A DNA stretch of 64,000 nt from Ascaphus truei. Its lineage: Eukaryota > Chordata > Amphibia > Anura > Ascaphidae. This document shows, in pieces, positions 10,895-21,745 of this stretch (its first letter is position 1; every line of letters begins with the position of its first letter). The position numbers were made by a program, and so were the translations under genes. The DNA lies in NCBI GenBank assembly GCA_036426205.1, contig CM071567.1, positions 290,595,141 through 290,659,140 of the forward strand, written 5' to 3'. The notes below the pieces were generated by a model. That model ran no database searches. It was not told where the DNA came from and was given only the letters and a program-made list of their open reading frames with translations.

Positions 10895-11407
10895 ACTTTT
10901 TCTCGTTATGCACCATCCAGACTTTTGCGTTCTTCTCAAGGATGTCTTCTATCTACCCCCTTCATATCTAAAGCCCTCTCCCGCCTTAAACCTTTTTCAC
11001 TGACTGCCCCACACCTCTGGAATGCCCTTCCCCTCAGTACCCGACTAGCACCCTCTCTATCCACCTTTAAGACCCAACTCAAGACACACTTGCTTAAAGA
11101 AGCATATGAATAGCACTGTGGATATTCTGAACACATGATACATAAAGCTTGGCCCCCTGCAGACGCACTTACCAGAACTTCCTCCTACTGTCTCGGTACA
11201 TTCTCCCTACCTACCAATTAGACTGTAAGCTCCTCGGGGCAGGGACGCCTCTTCCTTAATGTTACTTTTATGTCTAAAGCACTTATTCCCATGATCTGTT
11301 ATTTATATTATCTGTTATTTATTTGATTACCACGTGTATTACTACTGTGAAGCGCTATGTACATTAATAGCGCCATATAAATCAAGACATACAATACAAT
11401 ACAATAT
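10895..11407 (+). mobile_element. L2-clade LINE, 3' tail
   Basis: The last part of a non-LTR retrotransposon. The + strand encodes the C-terminus of the pol ORF with the L2/CR1-group signature FSLTAPHLWNALPLSTRLAPSL..FKTQLKTHLLKEAYE, stopping at 11113. The 3' UTR follows, with GCGCTATGTACATTAATAGC and a terminal ATACAATACAATACAAT repeat. Two longer relatives lie on the minus strand at 21746-23520 and 40875-41935. The 5' truncation is the usual outcome of target-primed reverse transcription. Confidence 0.88.
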
Positions 11408-13324
11408 CAAGATGGTTTAGGCAGGCTTGTGGAGAAAAAAAAAAAAAAAATGAGGAGAATTTTTTTTTTTTTTTGTCACTCACTCTTGAACTTCGCAAGC
11501 AAGCAAGTGGTGAACTTACAGACGCATGCGCAGTAATCATCAGCTATCAAGCAGGAATGTGATTGAAACCAGAAAGACACACATTCAAAGGAATGGTGTG
11601 GGAGAGGTGTACTGTACTGTAGATAAGATAAGAATTTGAATTACTGCAGTGCTGTAAATTATCCTGTGTGTGTGCGGAGGCGAGCATGGGGAGAGCGCTG
11701 TATATGCTGAAATGTGATACAGTTACAGTACTGTACACGGCTATGCATTTCAACAATTTTAAAATGAGACATACAGCACTGCAAATGCATGTATAATATG
11801 CAAATTTACAATTACTGCGCGCACACACGCAGAATGTGTACTGACGTAGGTTGAACTGCTAAAGTATTAGACATCGAAGACAAACGCTCGCGAACGCGCC
11901 CCTGAGTTATTAGACGGTATTGCAGTATTACAGACAGCGCTAATAAAAAGCTAATTTTACGGGCGCTAAAATACCGCAATACACTCCGGACAAAAATAAA
12001 ATGCATCTGGCGGCGGTTATAAGAATTGCGTCACTACGGCCGCACGAGGCTAAAGGCGGCCGCCACTGTAGAGTAGTCAGTAGGAAAGCCGAGTTCAGGA
12101 GCCAGAGGGGGTATTCAGACGAGCCGGGTCAATAGCTGTAGGAAATAAACACAAAGAGAGCACGACACAGATTCCACGCAATACAGGTAGCAAGGAGCTA
12201 TGCAAGGAAGTGAAAGCAAAGCAGGACATTTAAAGCGGCAAGGACCAATCCGGACGAGGGGCATGGTGGGGGCATGTCGAGGAGCTGCTTGTGAGTAGCT
12301 GAGATACCAGGAAGTAGTAGAGCACAGCTGAGTTGCTGGAGATGTTGTGAAGACTCCCATGCCGAGCGGGGGGGCGTAGACAGGCATAATGCACGCGCAA
12401 AAAATCCTAGAAGGAAGCACGCGGTCTGTAACACCAGCGCCAGAATCCAAGATGGCGGCCGCGGCGGAGTTCAAGGTACGCGCTGGGTGGTGGCATGGGT
12501 AGCGACGGGGGGCAGCGGCCGCTGCAGTACTGGTAGTGGGTAAGGAGGGGTCACGCCGCAAGGGACATGGCCCCCGATTCCTTAAATAGACATACTGTAC
12601 ACGCATGCACGGAATAAATATTTTATATTCGGAAGAAGAGGCGACGTTGTCGTTTTGTATTACTCCTGTTCCCTTTATTATCCTGTACGAATATAACATT
12701 TAATTAGTTAAAAATACTTTTTGTTGTGTATGCTCATATTTTTAATCTTCTACAGTTAAAGGATTTGTGTATGACTATGGAGCTTCAGAAAGGCCTTCAT
12801 CACATGTACAATATACAGTATGAACTCGTAGCGTTAATCTTCAAATTACAGTACAATTACTCACACACACTTGAGAACTGTACGGCAATAAAAGACAGGC
12901 TAAATTGCACTTAGATTTTTAAATTTTAAGGCAACAACTCGCGATCAACCACTTGAGTTTCTCGACGGTATTGCAGACCGCTAAAATGTCATTTTCAACA
13001 CCCGATAAAAACACTAGTAATCACGCATCTTAACGCAGGAAAGTTTGAAGAAATCATGCGGCACGACATGGGTATGCCCAGGGATACAAATCGTGAAATG
13101 TTTGGATAATAGCCATTTCATCTGTATAATATGCAATTTATATCACTCATCTTAATGTTTATTGTGTTCTGGTCTTTGGGATTTGGATGACGGGGCAGAA
13201 TGGGCCTCGAAAAGTCCTGAATGTCCAGCACCGGGGTAGTGACACTAGGGCCGGTGACTGGGCTTAAATACATCTAGCAACTGGGACACAGTAAGGTGCT
13301 TCTTCTCCCTTTATGCTGGGTACT
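11408..13324. other. unassigned, with a CpG-rich block
   Basis: No supported gene. A/T runs lie at 11432-11475. The CATGCGCAGTAATCATCAGCT block near 11525 also occurs near 10463 in copy A. 12100-12580 is G+C- and CpG-rich with AAGATGGCGGCCGC and a minus-strand ORF without recognisable motifs; it could be an old LTR on the minus strand, but I see no matching partner. A GACGGTATTGCAG block appears near 11913 and again near 12964. Confidence 0.4.
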
Positions 13325-14299
13325 TGTAATGGAACAGGGGACTCGCTCTTCCCAGCGTGTCCCCGTCACCTTGGTTCCTCCGGCTAACCTTTCCCTTTCC
13401 TTGCCTTCCCGATCTCTGCCTCATTCCCTCACGGCGTGGTCGGCACGCTCCGGTTCGCGGTCTGCGCGGTCCCCTCACTGTGCGCGCGCGATCCCGGTCC
13501 CTGGTCTCCCGTCAGGGGACTCACGCCCCTCGGTGTACCTCCGTCTCCTTACCTGGTTCCTCTGCTCCTTCCCCTCTCGTGCCCTCCAGCCGGGCACCTC
13601 CTCCATGGTGCTTCCCCCACGCTCTAGTGCTCGCGACTGTGTTACAGAGGGCGCTCGCAACCGCTCTACTTACCAACTCCCCCCAGGTACTGGCTCCGCC
13701 CCCCGACCTTACAGGCCATTACCCTAGATTACCTCCCTGTTTCCTCCCCTGCTCTCACACACCTATCCCTGCAAGCTCCCAGACAAACCCCTGCTCCACC
13801 CCTTCCTGCTATTTGTCCTCCCTCCTTTATAACCCCAGTCTGTCCTCTCTTTCCTTGCTCTGCATAGCTTTCCTGTAGCTCCTGTGTGTGCAGTGTCTAT
13901 GCCCAGCTCCCTTGTCTATTTCAGCTCTGGTTCCTGTCCCTGCCCTTGTTTGGATTCCCTTGGTTTGAACTTGAACTCTTTGGACTTTGACTACGCTGCC
14001 TTCTCCTGCCCTTGAACTCTGCTTTGGACTTTGACTACGCTGCCTTCTCCTGCCGTTGATCTCTGGCTTTCAGACATCACTATGCTGCTTTCTCAAATCC
14101 CTGGACTCTGGCTCTTGGACAATACCTTCCGACCTCTGGCGCCCCGGACTCAGCAAGTATAACGTTAACCCTTACTCACCAGGCCCGGCAACGCAACTAC
14201 CACACTCCATGCATGCCCTCACTGCTGTGGGTGCGTGTTATACCCTTACCTACCTCAGTACTGGGGACTGGCCAGGTCTGCGGGCATACAGGTGTTACA
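13325..14299 (+). repeat. 5' LTR of gypsy 2
   Basis: Begins TGTAATGGAACAGGGGAC and ends CAGGTGTTACA, giving short inverted ends TGTAA/TTACA. Most of it, from GGGGACTCGCTCTTCCCAGC onward, is repeated at 19326-20040 as the 3' LTR. It contains C/T-rich stretches and repeats of the TTTGACTACGCTGCCTTCTC type around 13990 and 14030. ORFs in this block are by-products of its composition. Confidence 0.85.
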
Positions 14300-14308
14300 T
14301 TAAGCAGA

Positions 14309-14977
14309 TGTAGAAAACGCTTGTTCCGGTGGGGAGAAGCAGATCAGCGGGGCAACGAGCGATGCGGAAAAGAATGTAGCTGGACTGTGAGTATAACGAT
14401 TTTTTGGCTAGTGGTTTTATTTATTTGATTGATTGGTTGGCTAGTGTTTTCATTTATTTACTCTTTTAGAAAGCCCAATTATTGGGTGAAACGCATTAGA
14501 GGTGCAGGGGTATGCTTCCCCTCCTCTTTTTATCTATGCTACATTAAAGGAATCATATACAGCACAGTCCAGCTTCAATTCTTTCTGCATCGTGGTGCCC
14601 GCTGATCTGCTTCTCCCCACCGGAACAAGCGTTTTCTACATTGTCTACTACTTCAGCAAAGGAGCACACAGAACCGGTCGTCATATGTGAGTACAATCGC
14701 TGCCCCATGAGAGCTGCCCCAGGCACATAGGTTTATTTAGTTTAGAGATTTTGGAGAGGTCTTGGGGGGGTTCTAGGACTTCCCCCTTACAAGTCTGCAT
14801 ATCTCTGCCAGACCTTATGCCATCTAGGGGTTAAATGCCTACAGCCTCAAGCATGCATCATTACACCCTGTGATCCGGTTCAAGTGCAGGAAGACAATTC
14901 AATTAAATAGTGGGTCATTACTATGCTCTGCAGCACTGGTTGATTGGGGGCCTCTACCCCAATATTTTTGTTCAATT
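14309..14977 (+). mobile_element. Penelope-like insertion with 15-bp TSD and terminal hairpin
   Basis: A 669-bp insertion flanked by the identical 15-mer GTTACATTAAGCAGA at 14294-14308 and 14978-14992. Its first 40 bases (TGTAGAAAACGCTTGTTCCG...) are the exact reverse complement of 14598-14640, and the match continues weakly to about 60 bp, so the left third can fold into one long hairpin. The loop has GAAACGCATTAGAGG after a CCCAATTATTGGG stem, the right half of a hammerhead-like motif. The right part (14500-14970) is related to 50668-51160. Assignment to Penelope-like elements rests on these features, not on an ORF. Confidence 0.7.
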
Positions 14978-15089
14978 GTTACATTAAGCAGAGCCCAACA
15001 AAGGCAGACCCCCCCCTGAGGTGGGCCAAGGTGTTACTATGGAACACTGACAATTCCTAAGCAATCAAATCACTGATGTCACTGAGAAA

Positions 15090-15716
15090 CTTTCTACCTT
15101 ATCTCTCCGGGAATCTCCTGTTACACCACCTACCCCAGCCCCAATACCTCCAAGTAATCCGGGACCACGTATTCCACCCCCCAACCGGTATGACGGGGAC
15201 CCCCTTGATTGTCGAGGATTCCTGAATCAGTGTGAGGTCCAATTCGAAATGTCCCCATCCCACTTACCTACTGGTCGTTCCAAAGTGGTCTACGTGTATG
15301 CCCTACTCACTGGCGATGCCCTCGCTTGGGCTTCTCCCCTCTGGGAACACAGATTAGACCAAACCCAAGATTATCTCAAATTCCGGCATGAGTTCCAACA
15401 AGTGTTTGATACACCAGCACGTAGGGAGACTGCTGCTTTCTCTTTATTCCATCTCTCTCAGGCTCATAGATCGGCTGCAAGATACGCAGTGGAATTCCGC
15501 ACCATCGTTGCAGAGACCCAGTGAAACAATGAAGCCCTCGCTGCGGCATACTGGCATGGTTTGTCCGAATCTCTCAAGGATGACTTTGCAGCTCATGCCC
15601 GGCCTTCATCTCTCGAGGAACTCATCGCTCTCAGCATCCGGATAGATCAGCGCACTCAAGAACGACGCCACAATGTATTACCCCTCATCGCCCTTATCAC
15701 TGTCATATTGATTTAA
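15090..15716 (+). pseudogene. gag, truncated (gypsy 2)
   Basis: Capsid-like gag in the frame of the ATG at 15249, with RYDGDPLDCRGFLNQC upstream, then SKVVYVYALLTGDALAWAS, RHEFQQVFDTPARRE and SLFHLSQAHRSAARYAVEF. A TGA at 15522 ends the ORF, but the frame continues past it with [15 protein letters not shown] and [19 protein letters not shown]. The region homologous to the zinc knuckle and protease of gypsy 1 is missing: the sequence passes directly into the segment just before the RT near 15680. Confidence 0.85.
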
Positions 15717-15719
15717 TTC

Positions 15720-17010
15720 CTGGAACCATTCTCCCCAAATCTAAATCTTATCCCTTATCAGTGCCCGAGACGGAAGCGATGACAACATACATGCAGGAGA
15801 ATCTTGAGAAAGGGTTCATCCGGAATTCTACCTCCCCCGTCGGTGCAGGCTTCTTCTTTGTGAAGAAGAAAGATGGCTCTTTAAGACCTTGTATCGACTT
15901 TCGTGGGCTAAACAAAATTACGGTAAAAAAACAGTACCCCATTCCTCTTATTTCAGAACTTTTCGACAGTTTACAAGGAACCTCCATTTTCTCCAAACTA
16001 GATTTAAGAGGGGCCTACAATCTCATACATATAAGAGAGGGGGACGAATGGAAATCTGCGTTTAATACGCGTTCAGGACATTACGAGTACTTAGTAATGC
16101 CGTTCGGCCTTTGCAATGCCCCTGCTGTTTTCCAAGAGTTCATGAACGATATCTTCCGGGATGTGTTGGGTACGTTCGTCATCGTATATTTGGACGACAT
16201 CCTCATTTTCTCCAAAAGCTTGGAGGAGCACATTCGCCATACCAAGTTGGTTTTCTCTCGGCTTCGTGCTAATCGCTTCTACACGAAAATGGAGAAATGT
16301 CTGTTCCATCAATCTTCCACAGCCTTCTTGGGCTACATAATTTCTGACAAAGGTTTTACCATGGACCCCGAGAAATTGAAGACTGTACTCGATTGGCCAT
16401 TACCGAACTCTCTCAAGGCCGTACAGCGCTTCCTTGGCTTTGCCAATTACTATCGGAAATTCATCCGTAACTTCTCTACTGTTGCTCTACCAATCAATGC
16501 TCTCACCAAAAAAGGTGCTGATCCGACTCATCAAAGCCTTCGATTTTCTCAAAAGAGCCTTTTTGTCCGCCCATATCCTTCGGCATCCGGAGACTTCCCT
16601 TCCTTTCACTCTCGAAGTAGACGCCTCGGATGTGGTAGCCGGCGCAGTGCTTTCTCAGAGATCCTCCCCACAGGAAAAACTCTATCCGTGTGGATTCTTT
16701 TCCAGAAAATTTTCTTCGGACGAGAGAAATTATGATGTCGGGAACCACGAGCTGCTGGCCATCAAATTGGCCCTCCAAGAATGGAGACATCTCCTCGAAG
16801 GTACCAAAGAGCCAGTAGCCATCCTCACCGATCACAAAAACTTATTGTACATCGAGGGGGCTCGTCGTTTGGGATCCTGTCAAGCTCGTTGGGCTTTGTT
16901 CTTTTCTAGGTTCAATTACACAATTTCTTATATTCCGGGCACCAAGAATATCAAGGCTGACGCTTTATCTCGTCAGTTCTCCACCGAGAACGAATCTAAC
17001 GAATCCTCAG
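15720..17010 (+). pseudogene. reverse transcriptase and RNase H (gypsy 2)
   Basis: The RT ORF starts at 15761 ([18 protein letters not shown]). It shows [45 protein letters not shown] and the intact catalytic [10 protein letters not shown] near 16190, then [11 protein letters not shown] and [12 protein letters not shown] in the thumb. A frameshift near 16530 moves to the +3 frame, which carries RNase [35 protein letters not shown] and the IPGTKNIKADALSRQF tether. Active-site residues of both enzymes appear intact, unlike gypsy 1. Confidence 0.92.
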
Positions 17011-17039
17011 AGTCGATTCTTCCCGCTAAGTGGTTTATT

Positions 17040-19320
17040 GCTGCCAACAATTTTGATATCTTGGACGAAATCAATAAAGCCCAGGCTCATATTCCTAGGA
17101 GATTTAAGGTGCCAGAGGGATGGTTGTACGCTGCCCCGCGTTTACACCACAAAATTCTTCTATGGGGACATTCGTCTAGATCTGCGGGTCATCCAGGCTA
17201 CAAGAGAACTGTAGATCTTATCAAACAGACCTTTTGGTGGCCTAAAATGAATAAGGACATTTTCGAGTTTACCAGAGCTTGTCCGGTCTGTGCCCAGAGC
17301 AAATCCGCCCGACACAAACCTTCTGGCCTCCTCATGCCCCTTCCTATTCCGGAACAACCTTGGAAACATATCTCCATGAACTTTATTGTGGAACTTCCCA
17401 ATTCTAAAGGGATGAATACAATCCTTGTTGTAGTAGATAGGTTTTCCAAGCATACACACTTTATACCCCTCAAGGGTCTTCCTAATTCAGCTACTTTAGC
17501 CGACATTTTTTCCAAGGAAATTTTCAGATTACACGGTGTACCTATTTCCATTATTTCTGACAGAGGTAATCAATTCATCTCTAAATTCTGGCGATTGGAG
17601 TGACTAACTAATAAAACCTATAACTCAGCGCTGTCACCATTAGAAAGTGATTATCACAAGTGGAATATAAAATGTGTGATTGAAAATGACCAAACTCTGT
17701 GCGTGATTGGTGGAGCTGCCGTGGGGTTTCTACCTAGAAAATTAACTCACAAATTTGCATATAAAATACAATGGAAATACAATATAAACCCCGGTGCTTA
17801 CAATTGCAGTTTACCCCAGTCCAAAGAATTGTCCATAAAGCTCTGAAAGTTCTCTTGATGATTCAAGCAGGAATGAAGTGAAAAAATCTGCTACTGGCTG
17901 GCACCCCGATGATCCTCCTATAGATGGATAGATAAGGGGAAACAGACCATTGCGCAGTAACGAGCACCAGGTTTCAGTTCCAAGGACAATAAAGGTGTCA
18001 ACTTATAAGAATTATGTTATTATGTTCAATTGAGAGAATCTGTTCTTTAGTCCACGTATTCTACTATACTTCACGAATCCCACATGTAGTTAGTCCTCAG
18101 TCAGCTTCATCTACTGGTTCGCCACAGCTTGTACCCAAAAGTATTCTCCGTGGATCCCCAGGAATGAAATGACAATAGGAGATAATAGTGCAGACTGCTA
18201 GAAAATTTAATATGAATAAAACACAGCCAAGAGCTTACTTACATAAACTTTGCTGCTGTAAAACAGCTGACAATGTGCCGTCTGCAGCTTGTACCGGGTG
18301 TTGAGCATGATGCACTGAGCTGCAAGCCCTCTCACTGCTCGCAGTCTCAATGCCAGCGCTACTCTCCGTGCAACTGAATGACGTCACACGAGGGCACCAC
18401 AACGACCCTCCCTGCCGACGGACACCTCAACTCCTCAACTCCTCCTTCCCCATTGGTTCTGGCGAGCTTTTTCTCAAAGACTTGGTATTTCCCTTCTATT
18501 TTCCTCGGGTTATCACCTACAGACCAACGGTCAGACGGAGAGAATGAATCAGACTCTGGAACAGTATCTCAGATGCTTCGTGTCCGATTCTCAAGACAAT
18601 TGGGTGGACCTATTACAGTGGGCTGAGTTTGCTATTAACTCATTAAAAACCGAATCCACGCAAGAGTTGCCTTTTTTCATTAACTATGGATTCCATCCCA
18701 GCAGTCTTCCCCTCTCCTCCCTCCCCTCTGGTGTTCCCGCAGCAGATTCTCACATATCCAGTCTTCAAAATTCCTGGAAAAGGATCATAAAAGCTTTGCA
18801 AAATTCCGTTCAAAGACAAAAAACGCAAGCGGATCGGCGACGTCAAGTGGGCCCAGAGTTCAAACCTGGAGACAGAGTTTGGCTATCTTCCAAGAATATC
18901 AAACTCAAGACCCCTTCCCAGAAACTGGCCCCAAGATTCTTAGGTTCTTTCAAAATTCTCGAAAGGATCAACCCGGTCGCATACCGACTTGCACTTCCTT
19001 CTACCATGAAGATCCCTTCAGTATTCCACGTATCTTTACTGAAACCTGTGATCCAGAATGTTCATTTTCCGGACCGTCCTCGGAGGCCTAATCCTGTCGT
19101 CATACAAGGACAGCAAGAATTTGAAATCCAATCCTTACTCGATTCACGTTGGTCCAGGGGCAGACTTCAGTTCCTCGTACACTGGAAGGGATACGGCCCG
19201 GAGGAACGCTGCTGGATACCATCTCATCACGTTCATGCCCCAGCACTCCTCAGAAAGTTCTGTCGGAAGATTCTTCAAAAACCTTGGGAGGATCGTCCGG
19301 AGTCCGATCCTCAAGGGGGG
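17040..19320 (+). pseudogene. integrase with C-terminal chromodomain, split by an insertion (gypsy 2)
   Basis: The HHCC zinc-binding region is at 17165-17300 (SAGHPGYKRTVDLIKQTFWW, CPVCAQSK). The catalytic core follows: the first Asp position reads ISMNFIVELP, Asp changed to Asn; the second is SDRGNQF near 17560. The frame breaks after ISKFWR at 17594 because of an 862-bp insertion. It resumes at 18457 and carries the third acidic residue in QTERMNQTLEQYLR (from about 18520). The C-terminus has KPGDRVWLSSKNI, IPSVFHVSLLKP and a chromodomain (LLDSRWSRGRLQFLVHWKGY, CWIPSHHV) near 19140-19260, which in chromoviruses directs insertion to histone-marked chromatin. Confidence 0.92.
17595..18456. 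mobile_element. 862-bp insertion in the integrase with 9-bp TSD
   Basis: The 9-mer TTCTGGCGA occurs at 17586-17594 and again at 18457-18465, and the integrase frame is restored across it. I see no clear terminal inverted repeats (ends TTGGAGTGACTAACT and CTTCCCCATTGG) and no coding potential. A GACGTCAC block near 18380 and the general composition recall the Penelope-like fragment at 20041-20825. The family is unassigned; an LTR-less retroelement or non-autonomous transposon are both possible. Confidence 0.65.
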
Positions 19321-19325
19321 GATAC

Positions 19326-20040
19326 TGTAACGAATCAGGGGACTCGCTCTTCCCAGCGTGTCCCCATAACCTTGGTTCCTCCGGCTAACCCTTCCCTTTC
19401 CTTGCCTTCCCGATCTCTGCCTCATTCCCTCACGGCGCGGTCGGCACGCTCCGGTTCGCGGTCTGCGAGCATGCGCGGTCCCCTCCCCGTGCGCGCGCAT
19501 TCCTGGTCCCTGGTCTCTCGTGAGGGGACTCACGCCCCTCGGCGTACCTCCATCTCCTTACCTGGTTCCTCTGCTCCTTCCTCCTCTCGTGCCCTCCAGC
19601 CGGGCACCTCCTCCGCGGTGCTTCCCCTACGCTCTAGTGCACGCTCGCCACGCGCGTGTGACTGTGTTACAGAGGGCGCGCGCACCTGCTCCACTTACCA
19701 ACTCCCCCCAGGTACTGGCTCCGCCCCCGGACCTTACAGGCCATTACCCTAGATTACCTCCCTGTCTCCTCCCCTGCTCTCACACACCTATCCCTGCAAG
19801 CTCTCAGACAAACCCCTGCTCCACCCTTTCCTGATATTTGTCCTCCCTCCTTTATAACCCCAGTCTGTCCTCTCTTTCCTTGCTCTGCATAGCTTTCCTG
19901 TAGCTCCTGTGTGCAGTGTCTATGCCCAGCTACCTTGTCTATTTCAGCTCTGGTTTCTGTCCCTGCCCTTGTTTGGATTCACTTGGTTTGAACTTGAACT
20001 CTGCTTTGGAGTTTGACTACGCTGCCTTCTCCTGCCATTG
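19326..20040 (+). repeat. 3' LTR of gypsy 2, truncated
   Basis: Begins TGTAACGAATCAGGGGAC and follows the 5' LTR closely, with an extra segment near 19465 (GCGAGCATG) and 19650 (ACGCTCGCC). It stops at CTCCTGCCATTGA near 20040, where the 5' LTR would continue with CTCTGGCTTTCAGAC. The following sequence is the Penelope-like fragment, and I do not find the rest of the LTR beyond it. Confidence 0.85.
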
Positions 20041-20825
20041 AAATGTGAAGAGGTGAACGAATATATAGTGCGCAACTACAATCAATACACAACGTGAAGT
20101 GGTAATCAGTGATAAAAATATATAATTATATAATTAATACGTGACCTTATGGACACTAAATATTGTGGAGCATCTGCAGCTGTGAAACCACGGATGGCTT
20201 AGAACACCCCCTAGAAGTTCAGACAAATACACAAAAGACACAGCGCACAACGCTCATAGTGCATTAAAAATTATATTAAAACAACCATCAGATAAGGTAA
20301 GTATTGTGCGTACATCAAACAAAATTTAAACAAGCATGTCAGGGGTTATGTTACCCGTGCACCAGACAGAACGCCAGATCAGAAGTCGTCATTGGTAATA
20401 AAAGCAGTTCCTCGATCTCCCGATTCCAAGCGGGTGTATATATGGAGTCCTGAATCCCCACTCACATGGGTAAAGAGTCTAACAGGTTCATGGTGCTCAC
20501 GGGAGGTATCACCGCATCAAACGGATCTCCACGATAGCTGGATGTATCCTCACAGCCCTCTGTTCCGGCACTTCCGGGTTAATGACGTCACTGGAAGGTG
20601 ACACTGCAACTCGCGTCGCAATCTTCCCTCCAGTAGCCGAGTGAGCCCACAGCAATAGGGCAAGGTATACAATAGAATAAATAGCACTTATCCAACGCGT
20701 TTTGAAACCTTATGGTTTCTTCATCAGGGGAAAATAAGTGATAGAGCATACAGCATTGAAATAATCCACGCTTGCATCTCATTGGCCCATCACTTAGACG
20801 TCCAGCCAATAGGATGAGAGTGAGG
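20041..20825 (-). mobile_element. Penelope-like fragment
   Basis: No ORF of a Penelope reverse transcriptase is visible. The evidence is a near-complete hammerhead motif on the minus strand (20684-20742) and the AATGACGTCACTGGAAGG and CACTTCCGGGTT blocks at 20560-20600, which recur in other hammerhead-bearing fragments here (e.g. 56550-56640). It abuts the truncated 3' LTR of gypsy 2. The right boundary near 20825 is approximate. Confidence 0.55.
20684..20742 (-). ncRNA. hammerhead ribozyme motif, slightly degenerate
   Basis: On the minus strand, in order: CACTTAT (helix I, 5' side), CTGATGA core (20727-20721), GAAACC-ATAA-GGTTTC (helix II), AAAACGCGTTGG, then ATAAGTG (helix I, 3' side, 20692-20686). 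The core that should read GAAA reads AAAA, the change expected from decay of a CpG (CGAAAC to CAAAAC). This is the layout of the small type I hammerheads known from Penelope-like elements, so self-cleavage is probably lost here. Confidence 0.7.
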
Positions 20826-21745
20826 AGGAATCAATGACCCAGATCATAGCAACATACGGTTGCTATATACAACATGAACAACAATACAATCTTTATTAAC
20901 ACAGACAACAGTACAATGTTGATGATATGAAAAACGGCTCTAAAATAAAGGAGAAGAGTGTTAGTGCATATTCGCACAGAAAATTTATTAAAATACATAA
21001 TGGGGCTTACCCTGGCCCTCTTACTCGGAAGCGAATTAAAGGTGCCCAAGGGTCCCTGGAAACATCCCATCAGAGGCCCTGGCCCCTTTTTACAATTGCT
21101 GCTGCTTTGCTGCTTTTGAAAGCCTGCCCTGAACTATCTCAGCAATGCCTCCATTTGCAACACTGTTCCCGCCCCCCCCAATCTCATATAGGACCAGTAC
21201 TGGGATCTACATGCATTACCAGGTGTGTGGTGTTATACCTGTAGGCTGCAGGAGTACTGAGTCATCTGCTTAGATTGTAATGAGACATGACAGGCTTAGC
21301 AGGATCTCTGTGTTCTACTTCTATGGTGTTTCAGCGCCTCCAGCTGTGATGGAACCCAGCCCCCATCACTGCACTCCTTACCCCTCCTGCCCAGAGACTA
21401 ACACCAGGCAGATTTATAGTTGAACGGGATTTATTGTATTGTATTCTTGCAGCAGTTCTTCCTAGCAGCATGGTCTCTCTGAAGTCCCAGGACATCTAGG
21501 TGGTGCTGCCCCGGTAGTGTGGGGCCTTGGGTCTTGGTGTTCTCTAGGCCTCTTGGACCTAGAGTGGGCAGGCTCATCCTCACGATGGGAGAGACTTAGA
21601 GCCCTTCCTCTCTCCTTGTGGAGCGGATGCAGACACTCTCTAACTTTGGTGCTCCTGCTAGTAAAGCTCTGGAAGGGGCGGACACATGGACTGTACCCAC
21701 CTCTAAGGGGCTGTACACATGCCATGAGTCACCACCTCTCCCTTC
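20826..21745. other. unassigned
   Basis: No supported gene. There is an AATACAATCTTTATTAA block near 20887, a run of C at 21170-21178, and a TGTATTGTATTC stretch near 21433 that resembles a LINE tail but is not followed by LINE sequence. ORFs here lack recognisable motifs. Confidence 0.4.

Larger units (their letters stand above)
13325..20040 (+). mobile_element. Ty3/gypsy chromovirus 2 with both LTRs
   Basis: A sushi-ichi-type chromovirus: 5' LTR, gag, RT-RNase H, integrase with chromodomain, and 3' LTR truncated near 20040. It has suffered three structural changes: an insertion just inside the 5' LTR (14309-14977), a deletion from the end of gag to just before the RT that removed the zinc knuckle and protease, and an insertion in the integrase (17595-18456). 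Both insertions are flanked by target-site duplications, so the order of events can be read. It is a non-autonomous fossil. Confidence 0.92.

Noticed and set aside
12115..12699. 194-codon minus-strand ORF
   Set aside because: CpG-rich block without recognisable domain or conserved partner; possibly an LTR.
13296..13878. ORFs of 143 and 173 codons in C-rich sequence
   Set aside because: They lie inside the LTR of gypsy 2 and are repeated in the 3' LTR; composition-driven.
20041..20825. Penelope reverse transcriptase or GIY-YIG endonuclease gene
   Set aside because: Looked for near each hammerhead-like motif; no ORF with the expected motifs is present in any of these fragments.
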